From the NCBI GenBank assembly GCA_003762615.1, contig RIAZ01000003.1, positions 124,001 to 188,000 on the forward strand: a DNA stretch of 64,000 nucleotides, read 5' to 3'. The notes below the pieces were generated by a model. That model did no database searches. It had not been told where the DNA came from and was given only the letters and a program-made list of their open reading frames with translations. Of the stretch, positions 19,094 to 27,600 are shown one piece after another (position 1 is the first letter of the stretch; each line of letters opens with the position of its first letter). A program made the position numbers and the translations under genes. The stretch is from Muribaculaceae bacterium Isolate-037 (Harlan) (GTDB taxonomy: Bacteria > Bacteroidota > Bacteroidia > Bacteroidales > Muribaculaceae).

Positions 19094-20530
19094 ATGAGAA
19101 CATTTTTCATTACAGCCTCACTCCTTGCAGCTTCATTTGCAGCCTATCCGGCAATAGAATTGCCCCATATCATAGGGAGTAATATGGTGGTGCAGCAGAA
19201 CTCTGATTTCAAATTGTGGGGTAAGGCATCGCCAAATACAAAAGTGACCCTTTCAGCATCGTGGGATAAGAATAAAGTGTCTACCAAGAGCGATGCGGAG
19301 GGTAACTGGACACTATCTGTCAGGACTCCTCCGGCCTCCTTCACTCCACTCTCCATCACAATATCCGACGGAGAGCCGCTGACTCTCGACAACCTATTGA
19401 GCGGCGACGTATGGATATGTGCGGGACAGAGCAATATGGAGATGCCTCTATCAGGATTCACCTCCCAGCCTGTGGACGATTCTCTTGACCACATAATGAA
19501 AGCATCGCAGAAGAGGGATAACCTGCGCTTCTTTACCGTTGACAGGGTGCGCTCATACGATGATGAGAAAGAGGATTGCGGAGGGGAATGGCTTGTATGT
19601 TCCCCACAGTCAGCAGCGGAATTTTCAGCTGTAGGGTATTTCTTCGGCAACAATATCGCTGAGGCAACCGATATCCCCATAGGATTGATAGCCGCAGATT
19701 TCGGCGACACACGCGTGGAGGCTTGGATGCCGCTCGACGCACTGAGGGAGGCAACAGACGAGAAGGGATTCGAGGAGAAACATTCCAACCATTGGTGCAA
19801 GCCGAGTGAGATGTATTGCGGAATCATCGCCCCGATAAGGGATTTCAAGGCGAAAGGATTCATCTGGTATCAGGGGGAGTCCAACCGCAAGGACTATCAC
19901 GATTATGCCAAGCTCCTTGCCAAGCTCGTGGAGAGATGGAGAAAGGATTGGGGCGACACCGACGGCTCTATGCCCTTCTATTACGTGCAGATAGCCCCTT
20001 TCATCTACGATGGCTCACGTGAGATCAGCTGCCCTCTCTTCGTGGAGGCTCAGGAGCAGGCTCTCGATCTCATACCTAATTCAGGGATGGCGACCACGAC
20101 CGACTTGGGTGAGGAATATATGATTCATCCAAGCCGCAAATCGGAAGTGGGACAGCGTCTCGCCGCCCTTGCATTGTTGCAGACGTATAATATGGGTGGA
20201 TTTGAGGCAAAGGCTCCCCGCCTGAACTCTTTCAGAGTGGAAGACGGGAAGATAATACTGAAGATGGACAATGCTGACAAGGGGGTCGGTCCCTGGTCGC
20301 ACGGACCCATCGTAGGGTTTGAGATTGCCGGAGAAGACAGGGTGTTTCATCCGGCAAGGGCACACACTTCCGACAACCCGAAGGGGGAGGTGCGCGTATG
20401 GTCGGATGAGGTGAAGAATCCTGTGGCTGTCAGATATGCCTTCCGCAACTTCATCAAGGGGAACCTTCAGAACACTTTCGGCATTCCCGCCGCACCGTTC
20501 CGCACCGACAACTGGAACGATGTAAAATAA
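19094..20530 (+). CDS. SGNH-type carbohydrate esterase, sialate O-acetylesterase family
   Basis: This 478-aa secreted esterase (signal peptide about 1-18) belongs to the SASA family (9-O-acetylesterase). The nucleophile is Ser113 in the motif GQSNM, the oxyanion region contains FIWYQGESN, and the catalytic Asp/His block DLGEEYMIHPSRKSEVGQRLA is at the expected place in the C-terminal half. Such enzymes remove O-acetyl groups that block glycosidases on mucin sialic acids or other sugars. No sialidase gene is present in the window, so the acetylated sugar may not be sialic acid. The start lies 9 bp after the GH2 stop. Confidence 0.88.
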   Translation: MRTFFITASLLAASFAAYPAIELPHIIGSNMVVQQNSDFKLWGKASPNTKVTLSASWDKNKVSTKSDAEGNWTLSVRTPPASFTPLSITISDGEPLTLDNLLSGDVWICAGQSNMEMPLSGFTSQPVDDSLDHIMKASQKRDNLRFFTVDRVRSYDDEKEDCGGEWLVCSPQSAAEFSAVGYFFGNNIAEATDIPIGLIAADFGDTRVEAWMPLDALREATDEKGFEEKHSNHWCKPSEMYCGIIAPIRDFKAKGFIWYQGESNRKDYHDYAKLLAKLVERWRKDWGDTDGSMPFYYVQIAPFIYDGSREISCPLFVEAQEQALDLIPNSGMATTTDLGEEYMIHPSRKSEVGQRLAALALLQTYNMGGFEAKAPRLNSFRVEDGKIILKMDNADKGVGPWSHGPIVGFEIAGEDRVFHPARAHTSDNPKGEVRVWSDEVKNPVAVRYAFRNFIKGNLQNTFGIPAAPFRTDNWNDVK

Positions 20531-20549
20531 GATACAAAATCAATAACAC

Positions 20550-22784
20550 ATGAAAACAAAACCAAAATTTTCTATTCCCGGATTGCTGGCACCGGTTTCA
20601 CTGATGCTATTTTCGGCACTTACCGGAGGGCTTGAATGCTCGGCAGAACGCATCCATATCTCTACTCCGTCAACCTCCATGGTGCTTGACGGCTCAAAGG
20701 GCTCACCGCTCTATATAATGTATTATGGTGCCGCCCTTTCCGACAATGAGATGAATTCTTTCGGCGACAGCGGTATGTGGGCGCAGAACGCGTATCCCGT
20801 ATATGGTCTCCACCCCTATAATGAATCCGCGCTTGCCATGACGCATGCCGACGGCAATATGACGCTTGATATGGAAGTGGCAGACATCGAGAGGACTTCA
20901 ACCGACGGGGCTGACATAACCACTGTCACTCTTCAGGATAAGGTCTACCCTGTCACTGTGAAACTGAACTACAAGACATATCCGGGTGAGGACGTGATCG
21001 AGACATGGTCGGAAATCACCAACAAGGAGAAAGGTAACGTCACCCTGACCCAATTCGCTTCCGGTCATCTCCCGATACGCGTTGGCGACGTTTGGCTCTC
21101 ATCGCTATATGGATCATGGGGTAATGAGGGGCGTATCGAGACGGAGCCACTGACCCACGGCATGAAGGTGATACAGAATAAGGACGGCGTGCGTAACTCC
21201 CATTCCGCCCACAGTGAGGTGATGATATCTCTCGACGGCAAACCGCAGGAGAACACAGGGCGCGTGATAGGCGCGGCTCTCGCCTACAGCGGTAACTACA
21301 AATTACGCTTCGACACCAATTCCGGCGATCATCATCTCTTCTTTGCCGGAATCAATGAGGAGAATTCCGCCTACCATCTTAAGAAGGGGGAGACATTCAC
21401 CACCCCTCACCTTGCCCTGACCTTCTCAAAGGAGGGACTCAGTGGCGCAAGCCGTAATTTCCACAAGTGGGGACGCAACCACATGATAGCTCACGGCAAC
21501 ACACCGCGCAAGGTGCTTCTCAACAGTTGGGAAGGTGTATATTTCAATATCAATGAGGCGGGCATGAGCCAGATGATGAACGACATAGCATCGATGGGTG
21601 GTGAGTTGTTTGTCATGGACGACGGATGGTTTGGCGACAAGTATCCGCGCAAAGGTGGCGACACGGCACTCGGCGACTGGATTGTCGACACGGAGAAACT
21701 TCCCCACGGCATCCAGGGGCTTATAGATACGGCTGAGAAGAACGGCATAAAATTCGGAATATGGATAGAGCCGGAGATGGTAAATTCCAAATCACGCCTC
21801 TATGAGAAGCATCCCGAATATATCATCAAGGCAGCCAACCGTGAGCCGGTGATGGGTCGCGGAGGCACACAGATGGTGCTTGACCTCGCCAATCCGAAAG
21901 TGCAGGATATAGTGTTTGAGGTGGTCGACACACTCCTGACCAATTATCCCGGTCTTGACTATATCAAGTGGGACGCTAATGCACCCGTCATGAACCATGG
22001 TTCGCAGTATCAGACATCCGACAACCAGAGCCATCTCTACATCGACTATCATAAGGGTCTTGCCAAAGTGCTCGACCGGATACGTGCGAAATATCCCGAC
22101 ATCACCATACAGGCGTGTGGTGCCGGCGGCGGACGTGCCAACTATGGCTTCCTCCCCTGGTTTGATGAGTTCTGGACAAGTGACGACACGGATGCCCTTC
22201 AGAGAGTGTATCTGCAATGGGGCCACAGCTATTTCTTCCCACCCTTGGCAATGGCTTCCCACATCAGTGCCTCCCCAAATCATCAGACGCGCCGGTCAAT
22301 CCCTATAAAATACAGGATAGACGTGGCAATGAGCGGACGTCTCGGCATGGAGATACAGCCCAAGGATATGAGCGAGGAGGATAAGGATATATGCCGTAAG
22401 GCTATCAGCGAATACAAGCAGATACGCCCCGTCGTTCAATTTGGCGATATCTACCGTCTTCTCTCCCCGTATGATGGGAAAGGTGCTGCCTCAATGATGA
22501 TGGTGTCGCCTGAGAAGGATGAGGCAGTCTTCTACTGGTGGAAAACGGAGGCTTTCGTCAACCAGCAGCTCCCGAAGATCCGTCTGGCAGGTCTTGACCC
22601 CGATAAGACATACGTGGTCACTGAGCTAAACCGCATTGACAAGAGCCCTATGCGCTGCGAGGGTAAGGAATTTACAGGCCGCTTCCTTATGGACAACGGT
22701 CTGGAGATGCCATCATCCCACGATATAGACTATCACAAACGCACGGAATACGCTTCACGAGTGCTTCACCTGAAGGCGAAATGA
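20550..22784 (+). CDS. GH36 alpha-galactosidase (or alpha-N-acetylgalactosaminidase)
   Basis: This 744-aa secreted enzyme has a signal peptide, an N-terminal beta-supersandwich domain, a TIM barrel with FVMDDGWFG and FGIWIEPEMVN, and a C-terminal beta domain. The nucleophile is Asp475 in DYIKWDAN and the acid/base Asp545 in FWTSDDTDA, both in canonical GH36 context. Length and layout match full-size alpha-galactosidases. It ends the PUL: a strong terminator follows 53 bp downstream. Together with GH27 and GH110 it makes three alpha-galactosidase-type activities in one locus, probably acting on different linkages or in different compartments. Confidence 0.93.
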   Translation: MKTKPKFSIPGLLAPVSLMLFSALTGGLECSAERIHISTPSTSMVLDGSKGSPLYIMYYGAALSDNEMNSFGDSGMWAQNAYPVYGLHPYNESALAMTHADGNMTLDMEVADIERTSTDGADITTVTLQDKVYPVTVKLNYKTYPGEDVIETWSEITNKEKGNVTLTQFASGHLPIRVGDVWLSSLYGSWGNEGRIETEPLTHGMKVIQNKDGVRNSHSAHSEVMISLDGKPQENTGRVIGAALAYSGNYKLRFDTNSGDHHLFFAGINEENSAYHLKKGETFTTPHLALTFSKEGLSGASRNFHKWGRNHMIAHGNTPRKVLLNSWEGVYFNINEAGMSQMMNDIASMGGELFVMDDGWFGDKYPRKGGDTALGDWIVDTEKLPHGIQGLIDTAEKNGIKFGIWIEPEMVNSKSRLYEKHPEYIIKAANREPVMGRGGTQMVLDLANPKVQDIVFEVVDTLLTNYPGLDYIKWDANAPVMNHGSQYQTSDNQSHLYIDYHKGLAKVLDRIRAKYPDITIQACGAGGGRANYGFLPWFDEFWTSDDTDALQRVYLQWGHSYFFPPLAMASHISASPNHQTRRSIPIKYRIDVAMSGRLGMEIQPKDMSEEDKDICRKAISEYKQIRPVVQFGDIYRLLSPYDGKGAASMMMVSPEKDEAVFYWWKTEAFVNQQLPKIRLAGLDPDKTYVVTELNRIDKSPMRCEGKEFTGRFLMDNGLEMPSSHDIDYHKRTEYASRVLHLKAK

Positions 22785-22836
22785 TAGCTGCAGGTCAAGA
22801 TAGTCATTGCGCGATTCAGAAATGACAGAATAAAAA

Positions 22837-22877
22837 GGAAGGTGCAGCCGGATTAGCGGATGCACCTTCCCTTTTTT
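22837..22877 (+). terminator. Intrinsic terminator at the end of the PUL
   Basis: GGAAGGTGCA (22837-22846) pairs with TGCACCTTCC (22861-22870), with a short inner CCG/CGG pairing. CTTTTTT follows. An A-run on the left side means it can also terminate der transcripts arriving on the other strand. Confidence 0.88.
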
Positions 22878-22894
22878 ATCTATAAACTATAAAC

Positions 22895-24211
22895 TTATTT
22901 GTCACGCATGAAGATGGCGATGGGGGTTCCGTGGAAGTCCCATTTTTCGCGTATCTTGTTCTCAAGGAAGCGGCGGTAAGGCTCCTTCACCCACTGCGGC
23001 AGGTTGCAGAAGAATATGAACGTGGGAATCACGGCATCCTTGAGCATAGTGACGTATTTAATCTTCACAAACTTACCCTTGTTGCTTGGGGGCGGCGTTA
23101 TCGCTATCTGCTCAAGCATGTAGGTGTTGAGCTGCGAGGTGGGGATTATACGTCTGCGGTTCTTGAATACGTCGATAGCGGTCTCCAGCACCTTGAATAT
23201 CCTCTGTTTCGTGATTGCGGAGGTGAAGAGAATGGGGAAGTCAGTAAACGGAGCGAAACGCTGTCTGATAGCGTTCTCAAAGCTTCTCTGCGCCTTCTCA
23301 GACTTATCCTCCACAAGATCCCATTTGTTGACACACACCACGAGCCCCTTCCTATTCTTCTGTATTAGTCCGAATATGTTGGCATCCTGGCTCTCTATGC
23401 CCCTTGTTGCATCAATCATAAGGATACAGACATCGCTTGCCTCTATTGAGCGGATGGAGCGTATCACGCTATAATACTCAATATCCTCATTGACCTTCTG
23501 CTTCTTTCGTATGCCGGCGGTATCGACGAGATAGAAATCAAAGCCGAATTTGTTGTATCGGTGATATATTGAATCGCGTGTGGTGCCTGCGATGTCGGTC
23601 ACTATATGCCTCTCCTCGCCAATGAAAGCATTGATGAGAGATGATTTTCCGGCATTAGGACGCCCTACGATTGCAAATTTAGCCACATCCTCTTCCGGTT
23701 TCTCCTCCTCTTTCGGTTCGGGCATATCCTCTATCACCTTGTCAAGGAGGTCGCCTGTGCCGCTACCATTGGCAGACGACACCTCAACCGGGTCGCCCAA
23801 TCCAAGGGAATAGAACTCCGGGATATTGAATCGGGCGTCGCCGATATCCTCCTTGTTTGCAACGAGAATGACCGGTTTTTTTGAACGCCGGAGTATAGCC
23901 GCCACCTGATCGTCGAGATCGGTGACTCCGGTGGATGCATCGACCACGAATAGAATCACGTCCGCCTCCTCAATGGCGATCTGCACCTGTTTGTTGATCT
24001 CCTCCTCGAAGATATCCTCGGAGTTGACCACCCATCCACCCGTGTCGACAATTGAGAATTCCTGCCCACACCATTCGACCATGCCATACTGGCGGTCGCG
24101 TGTGGTGCCCGCAGTATTGTCGACGATTGCGCTGCGGGTCTGCGTCAAACGGTTGAACAAGGTGGATTTACCTACGTTCGGCCGCCCTACTATTGCTACT
24201 AATCTGCTCAT
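22895..24211 (-). CDS. der: Ribosome-assembly GTPase Der (EngA)
   Basis: This 438-aa protein has two tandem GTPase domains, unique to Der: the first P-loop is GRPNVGKS (about 7-14) and the second GRPNAGKS (about 182-189), each with DTAG or DTGG and NKED/NKWD motifs. A C-terminal KH-like domain (about 350-438) follows. Der acts in maturation of the 50S ribosomal subunit and is essential in bacteria studied. It is the last gene of a - strand run (DUF177, rpmF, fabH, era, der) that is common in Bacteroidetes. The gap to era is 51 bp. Confidence 0.97.
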   Translation of the reverse strand: MSRLVAIVGRPNVGKSTLFNRLTQTRSAIVDNTAGTTRDRQYGMVEWCGQEFSIVDTGGWVVNSEDIFEEEINKQVQIAIEEADVILFVVDASTGVTDLDDQVAAILRRSKKPVILVANKEDIGDARFNIPEFYSLGLGDPVEVSSANGSGTGDLLDKVIEDMPEPKEEEKPEEDVAKFAIVGRPNAGKSSLINAFIGEERHIVTDIAGTTRDSIYHRYNKFGFDFYLVDTAGIRKKQKVNEDIEYYSVIRSIRSIEASDVCILMIDATRGIESQDANIFGLIQKNRKGLVVCVNKWDLVEDKSEKAQRSFENAIRQRFAPFTDFPILFTSAITKQRIFKVLETAIDVFKNRRRIIPTSQLNTYMLEQIAITPPPSNKGKFVKIKYVTMLKDAVIPTFIFFCNLPQWVKEPYRRFLENKIREKWDFHGTPIAIFMRDK

Positions 24212-24262
24212 TATAATGTTTGTTGGAAATTTAAGACCGATAATTGTCTGATTCCATCAGAC

Positions 24263-25174
24263 TCACTCGATATATCCGAATGCGCGGAGTTTGTTCTCCC
24301 TGTTGCGCCAGTCTTTCTCTACTTTCACAAAGATTTCAAGGAAAACCTTCTTACCGAAGAATTTCTCAATATCGTGACGTGCCTCGATCCCTATTTTCTT
24401 TATTTTCTCTCCACCTTTACCGATGAGAATCCCTTTCTGAGAGTCGCGCTCCACATAGATCACCGACATGATATGGATTGAGTTCTCCTTCTCCTCGAAT
24501 TTCTCTACGAGCACCTCCGTGCTGTATGGAATCTCCTTATCGTAGTTGAGGAGGAGCTTCTCGCGGATTATTTCAGTGACGAAGAAACGCGCGGGTTTAT
24601 CGGTGAGGGCATCTTTGCCGAAGAATGGAGGAGACGGCGGCAGAAGCTCCACGATACGACGTTTGAGGTTGTCAACATTGAAATGCTCGAGTGCGCTTGT
24701 CGGGAAGATCTCCGCTTTCGGCAGGCGTTCGTGCCATTGGTCAACAAGTTTTTCAAGCTCACCGTCACCCTTCAGCATATCAATCTTATTGATGACGAGA
24801 AGCACCGGCACATCCTCTTTTGCCACTCTGTCGAGGAAATCCTTATTTTTCTCTGGATTTTCGATTACGTCGGTGACGTAAAGAAGGATATCGGCATCCG
24901 TCAGTGCTCCTTCAGAGAACTCGAGCATTGATTCCTGAAGTTTATATTTAGGTTTCAGCACGCCCGGGGTATCGGAATATACGATCTGATATTCGGGAGT
25001 GTTGACAATGCCCATAATACGGTGTCGGGTGGTCTGTGCTTTAGATGTAATTATAGATATCCTTTCGCCGACAAGATCATTCATAAGGGTAGACTTGCCT
25101 ACGTTTGGGTTTCCGACAATATTTACGAATCCCGCTTTATGAGACTGAGGGATATCTTTGTTAGCTTCTTCCAT
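24263..25174 (-). CDS. era: Ribosome-assembly GTPase Era
   Basis: This 303-aa single-domain GTPase carries the P-loop GNPNVGKS (about 20-27), the DTPG switch motif and NKID. A C-terminal KH domain with the pattern GEKIKKIGIEARHDIEKFFGKKVFLEIFVKVEKDWR binds the 3-prime end of 16S rRNA. Era is a 30S maturation factor. The start ATG at 25174 gives the normal N-terminal extension (MEEANKDIPQSHKAGF). About 209 bp separate it from fabH, and a terminator sits in that gap, so era-der may have its own promoter; I could not identify one with confidence. Confidence 0.97.
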   Translation of the reverse strand: MEEANKDIPQSHKAGFVNIVGNPNVGKSTLMNDLVGERISIITSKAQTTRHRIMGIVNTPEYQIVYSDTPGVLKPKYKLQESMLEFSEGALTDADILLYVTDVIENPEKNKDFLDRVAKEDVPVLLVINKIDMLKGDGELEKLVDQWHERLPKAEIFPTSALEHFNVDNLKRRIVELLPPSPPFFGKDALTDKPARFFVTEIIREKLLLNYDKEIPYSTEVLVEKFEEKENSIHIMSVIYVERDSQKGILIGKGGEKIKKIGIEARHDIEKFFGKKVFLEIFVKVEKDWRNRENKLRAFGYIE

Positions 25175-25314
25175 AATTGATAAATTTTAGAGTTAAGGTC
25201 GGTCCTGCCTTGAGGGGGGATCCGTGCCGGGCAACCAAAATTGCCTATAAGATAAACGCCTCAGCCGCTGTAGGGGTTCAAGTATGATGGTGGAAGCATA
25301 CGATTACGCGGTAA

Positions 25315-25356
25315 GAAAAAAACGGGTCGATGGAAAAGAGAAATCCATTGACCCGT
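25315..25356 (-). terminator. Intrinsic terminator after fabH
   Basis: On the - strand the arms at 25344-25356 and 25322-25334 form a 13-bp stem with one G-U pair around a 9-nt loop, and a run of seven T follows. It lies 28 bp after the fabH stop. The rest of the 209-bp fabH-era gap holds nothing else that I can name. Confidence 0.85.
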
Positions 25357-25383
25357 AGAATAGATCTTTCATCCGGGGACTTA

Positions 25384-26373
25384 TCAGGAGTCGAAAGCCC
25401 AGATAATATACATAGCACCCCAGGTGAATCCGGCACCGAAAGCAGTCATCATGACCTTATCCCCTTTCTTGAGCTTATGCTTATATTCATCAAGGCAGAG
25501 GGGGATTGATGCAGCGGAAGTGTTGCCATAGTGCTGTATGTTGATAAGCACCTTGCTCTCATCAATCTTCGTTCTTCCGGCAACAGCCTCGATAATGCGG
25601 AGGTTTGCCTGATGAGGCACGAGCCAATCAATCTCATCAACGGTAAGGTTGTTCTTCTTCATGACCGAGATGGTTGAAGAGAGCATATCCTGCACGGCAT
25701 TCTTGTAGACGTTGCGTCCCTCCTGGTATATATAGTGTTCGCGTGCCTCCACGGTCTCGATAGAAGCCGGTTTTACCGAACCTCCGGCTTTCATCAGGAG
25801 ATGAGGGAGACCTGTGCCGTCGATATGGAATTCACCATCGATTATACCGACATTCTCCTCGGTGGGCTCCACGAGCACGGCAGCCGCTGCATCGCCGAAA
25901 AGAGGACAAGTGGCACGATCCTGATAGTCGGTCATGCTCGACATCTTTTCAGCGCAGACCACGATCACCTTCTTGTAAAGTCCGCTCTGTATGTAGGCTC
26001 TTGCCGCCTGGAGGGTTACGATAAATCCGGCGCAAGCCGCCTGAATGTCGTAGGAATAGGCATTGGATAGCCCGGTTTCGTGAGCGATTACCGAACCTGT
26101 CGAGGGGAATCGGTAGTCGGGATTTGACGTGGCACAGATAAGGAGGTCGATTTCTTCCGGTTTTACGGATGTAGACGCGAGAAGTTTTTCGACAGCCTTG
26201 ATGCCGAGGAAACTTGATCCTTTGGAATCATCCTTCAGGATTCTGCGCTCCTTGATGCCGACGCGAGTGGTGATCCACTCATCGTTGGTGTCGACCATCT
26301 TGGAGAGCATGTCGTTGTCGAGGATATCCTCCGGGACGTATGATGCGATACCGCTGATTTTTGCGTTTACCAT
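25384..26373 (-). CDS. fabH: 3-oxoacyl-ACP synthase III (KAS III)
   Basis: This 329-aa enzyme starts fatty-acid synthesis by condensing acetyl-CoA with malonyl-ACP. The catalytic triad is visible: Cys in QAACAGF (about 113), His in VPHQANLRI (about 255) and Asn in HYGNTSAAS (about 285). The N-terminus MVNAKISGIASYVPEDILDNDML is typical. It follows rpmF on the same strand, the widespread rpmF-fabH coupling of membrane and ribosome synthesis. A terminator follows its stop. Confidence 0.96.
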   Translation of the reverse strand: MVNAKISGIASYVPEDILDNDMLSKMVDTNDEWITTRVGIKERRILKDDSKGSSFLGIKAVEKLLASTSVKPEEIDLLICATSNPDYRFPSTGSVIAHETGLSNAYSYDIQAACAGFIVTLQAARAYIQSGLYKKVIVVCAEKMSSMTDYQDRATCPLFGDAAAAVLVEPTEENVGIIDGEFHIDGTGLPHLLMKAGGSVKPASIETVEAREHYIYQEGRNVYKNAVQDMLSSTISVMKKNNLTVDEIDWLVPHQANLRIIEAVAGRTKIDESKVLINIQHYGNTSAASIPLCLDEYKHKLKKGDKVMMTAFGAGFTWGAMYIIWAFDS

Positions 26374-26498
26374 AATGGCTGCTAAGAAATGAACTATAGA
26401 TTAAATGTAGGCGACTCCACCGATTTTATTTCCGGTGGAGTCTGCCAGATGATTTGTTTGCGGAATAAGAAGCCGGATCCGACTTCCATGTTTCCGGA

Positions 26499-26681
26499 TC
26501 AGACGTTAGCTTTCTCGATAACTTGCTTTCCGCGGTAGTAACCACATTCACCGCACACAGTGTGATATACGTGCCAAGCGCCACAGTTAGGGCAGATGGC
26601 GAGTGTGGGGATGAGGGCTTTGTCATGAGTGCGACGTTTTGCGGTGCGGGTATGCGATTGTCTTCGTTTAGGATGTGCCAT
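26499..26681 (-). CDS. rpmF: Large-subunit ribosomal protein bL32
   Basis: This is a 60-aa basic protein beginning MAHPKRRQSHTRTAKRRTHDK, the standard bL32 N-terminus. Four Cys in the pattern CPNC...CGEC form a zinc ribbon, so this is the zinc-binding form. It sits between the DUF177 gene and fabH, its usual place. Confidence 0.97.
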   Translation of the reverse strand: MAHPKRRQSHTRTAKRRTHDKALIPTLAICPNCGAWHVYHTVCGECGYYRGKQVIEKANV

Positions 26682-26738
26682 TGTTCTATAGTTTTTTTAG
26701 TAATTATTTTTGTCTTTAAAAAGAGAAGAGGGTGATGA

Positions 26739-27263
26739 TCATTCGGTCTCTATTTCAGAGTCGATCTGTTCGCTGACGTCATCGAAATCCTCGTCAGTGT
26801 CGTCCACGCCGATCGAACGGTGCTTGCTGAGCGCGGCGGCCATTGCGCGGTTGCATTTTCCGAGCGGATGCACGTGGCGAAGAGGAATTGTAAGGACGAG
26901 GGTATCATAGAGCATATACGCCACGTTGATATAAGTGTCGCTCTGCGGAATGATGAGAAGGTCGTCGGTCTCGTCGTTATAGTCCTCGCCATATTTCACG
27001 GTGATGTGGTAGGTGGTGTCGACGTCGATGTCTATAGGGTCAAGACAACGGTCACACGGCACTTGCATCAGCCCCTTGCAAGTGAATGTGCAGTCGTATG
27101 AGTCGTTTTTCTTCTCAAGGTCGAGATGCACGTGCACGTCTGATGCTATAATGTCAGGGTTCTCCATATTTTTGAAGAACTCCGATCCACACTCAAAATC
27201 TTGTTCGTAATGCCCGTCGTTGAGAGATGCGAGCTGAACTTTATATTGCGAAAACTTTCCCAC
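26739..27263 (-). CDS. yceD: DUF177/YceD-family rRNA accumulation protein
   Basis: This 174-aa protein of the YceD/DUF177 family is linked to 23S rRNA accumulation and nearly always lies directly before rpmF. The conserved core VPCDRCLDPIDI is present around residue 70, and the C-terminal tail is acidic. The start is a GTG at 27263 in the context MGKFSQYKVQL; there is no ATG nearby. Only 18 bp separate this start from the 3-prime end of the tRNA-Arg remnant, so in an uninterrupted chromosome the operon could be transcribed together with the tRNA. The prophage has now replaced everything further upstream. Confidence 0.88.
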   Translation of the reverse strand: MGKFSQYKVQLASLNDGHYEQDFECGSEFFKNMENPDIIASDVHVHLDLEKKNDSYDCTFTCKGLMQVPCDRCLDPIDIDVDTTYHITVKYGEDYNDETDDLLIIPQSDTYINVAYMLYDTLVLTIPLRHVHPLGKCNRAMAAALSKHRSIGVDDTDEDFDDVSEQIDSEIETE

Positions 27264-27281
27264 TGTCAGAGAATATTATTG

Positions 27282-27327
27282 TACCTCCGAGGAGAATCGA
27301 ACTCCTATCTAAAGTTTAGGAAACTCC
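27282..27327 (-). tRNA. 3-prime remnant of tRNA-Arg(CCU), prophage attachment site
   Basis: Read on the - strand the 46 nt give: anticodon stem GGAGT, loop TTCCTAA with anticodon CCT, stem ACTTT; a 4-nt variable loop; T-arm AGGAG-TTCGATT-CTCCT; then the acceptor 3-prime strand CGGAGGT and discriminator A. The D-arm and the acceptor 5-prime strand are missing: the 26 nt before the anticodon stem do not pair with the acceptor. A 3-prime tRNA fragment beside phage genes is the classic result of tyrosine-integrase insertion. The intact tRNA should be at the far (right) end of the prophage, outside the window. Confidence 0.85.
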
Positions 27328-27373
27328 TAACTCAACTTTGACTATCAACCAGATACGAGGTTAAATCGGCATT

Positions 27374-27409
27374 TTGTAGAACTATTGTAGAATTTGTGCT
27401 TAAATTCTA
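27374..27409. repeat. Direct repeat and hairpin at the prophage edge
   Basis: TTGTAGAA occurs at 27374-27381 and again at 27385-27392, 11 bp apart (one helical turn). TAGAATTT (27388-27395) pairs perfectly with AAATTCTA (27402-27409). Short direct repeats near an attachment core are typical of integrase arm-type sites. That use is inference. Confidence 0.5.
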
Positions 27410-27410
27410 A

Positions 27411-27443
27411 AATCCCCGCGCCTTTTTGGAGCTAACGGGGATT
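27411..27443 (-). terminator. Hairpin, possible weak intrinsic terminator
   Basis: AATCCCCG and CGGGGATT (27411-27418 and 27436-27443) pair over 8 bp with an 17-nt loop. On the - strand TTTTA follows, a short U-tract. It lies between the outward promoter and the tRNA remnant, so it could limit outward transcription. Confidence 0.5.
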
Positions 27444-27445
27444 AT

Positions 27446-27480
27446 TTTGCAACACCGATTACAAGAATCGGTAGTGCAAA
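27446..27480. repeat. Inverted repeat overlapping the outward promoter start
   Basis: ACCGATT (27454-27460) pairs with AATCGGT (27466-27472). The stem extends to TTTGC/GCAAA (27446-27450 and 27476-27480) with two mismatched positions. It overlaps the expected transcription start of the - strand promoter at 27477-27508, so it could be an operator or part of a leader RNA. Confidence 0.5.
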
Positions 27481-27508
27481 GTTAGCTCTTATTTTTGTAA
27501 CGACCAAA
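27477..27508 (-). promoter_or_regulatory. Outward-facing Bacteroidetes-type promoter
   Basis: On the - strand TTTG (27508-27505) is followed after exactly 20 nt by TAACTTTG (27484-27477), a near-perfect -33/-7 pair. It lies just after the lysis-operon terminator and points toward the tRNA remnant and the DUF177-rpmF-fabH-era-der genes. Confidence 0.7.
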
Positions 27509-27533
27509 CGCATTATATATTTTATAATGGTAT

Positions 27534-27570
27534 CAAAAAAAATAAGGGGCAACCTCACGGCCTCCCCCTA
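27534..27570 (-). terminator. Intrinsic terminator of the phage lysis operon
   Basis: On the - strand the arms AGGGG and CCCCT (27569-27565 and 27549-27545) enclose a G/C-rich loop, and a T-rich run (27542-27535) follows. It lies 31 bp after the stop of the last lysis gene. Confidence 0.7.
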
Positions 27571-27600
27571 TCTCTAACTATAAATGTTACTACAAGAAAA

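Noticed and set aside
25175..25314. Riboswitch or small gene in the fabH-era gap
   Set aside because: No conserved aptamer-like pairing or credible reading frame could be seen; only the fabH terminator is supported.
27282..27360. Complete tRNA gene at the prophage edge
   Set aside because: Anticodon arm, T-arm and acceptor 3-prime strand are fine, but there is no D-arm or matching acceptor 5-prime strand.
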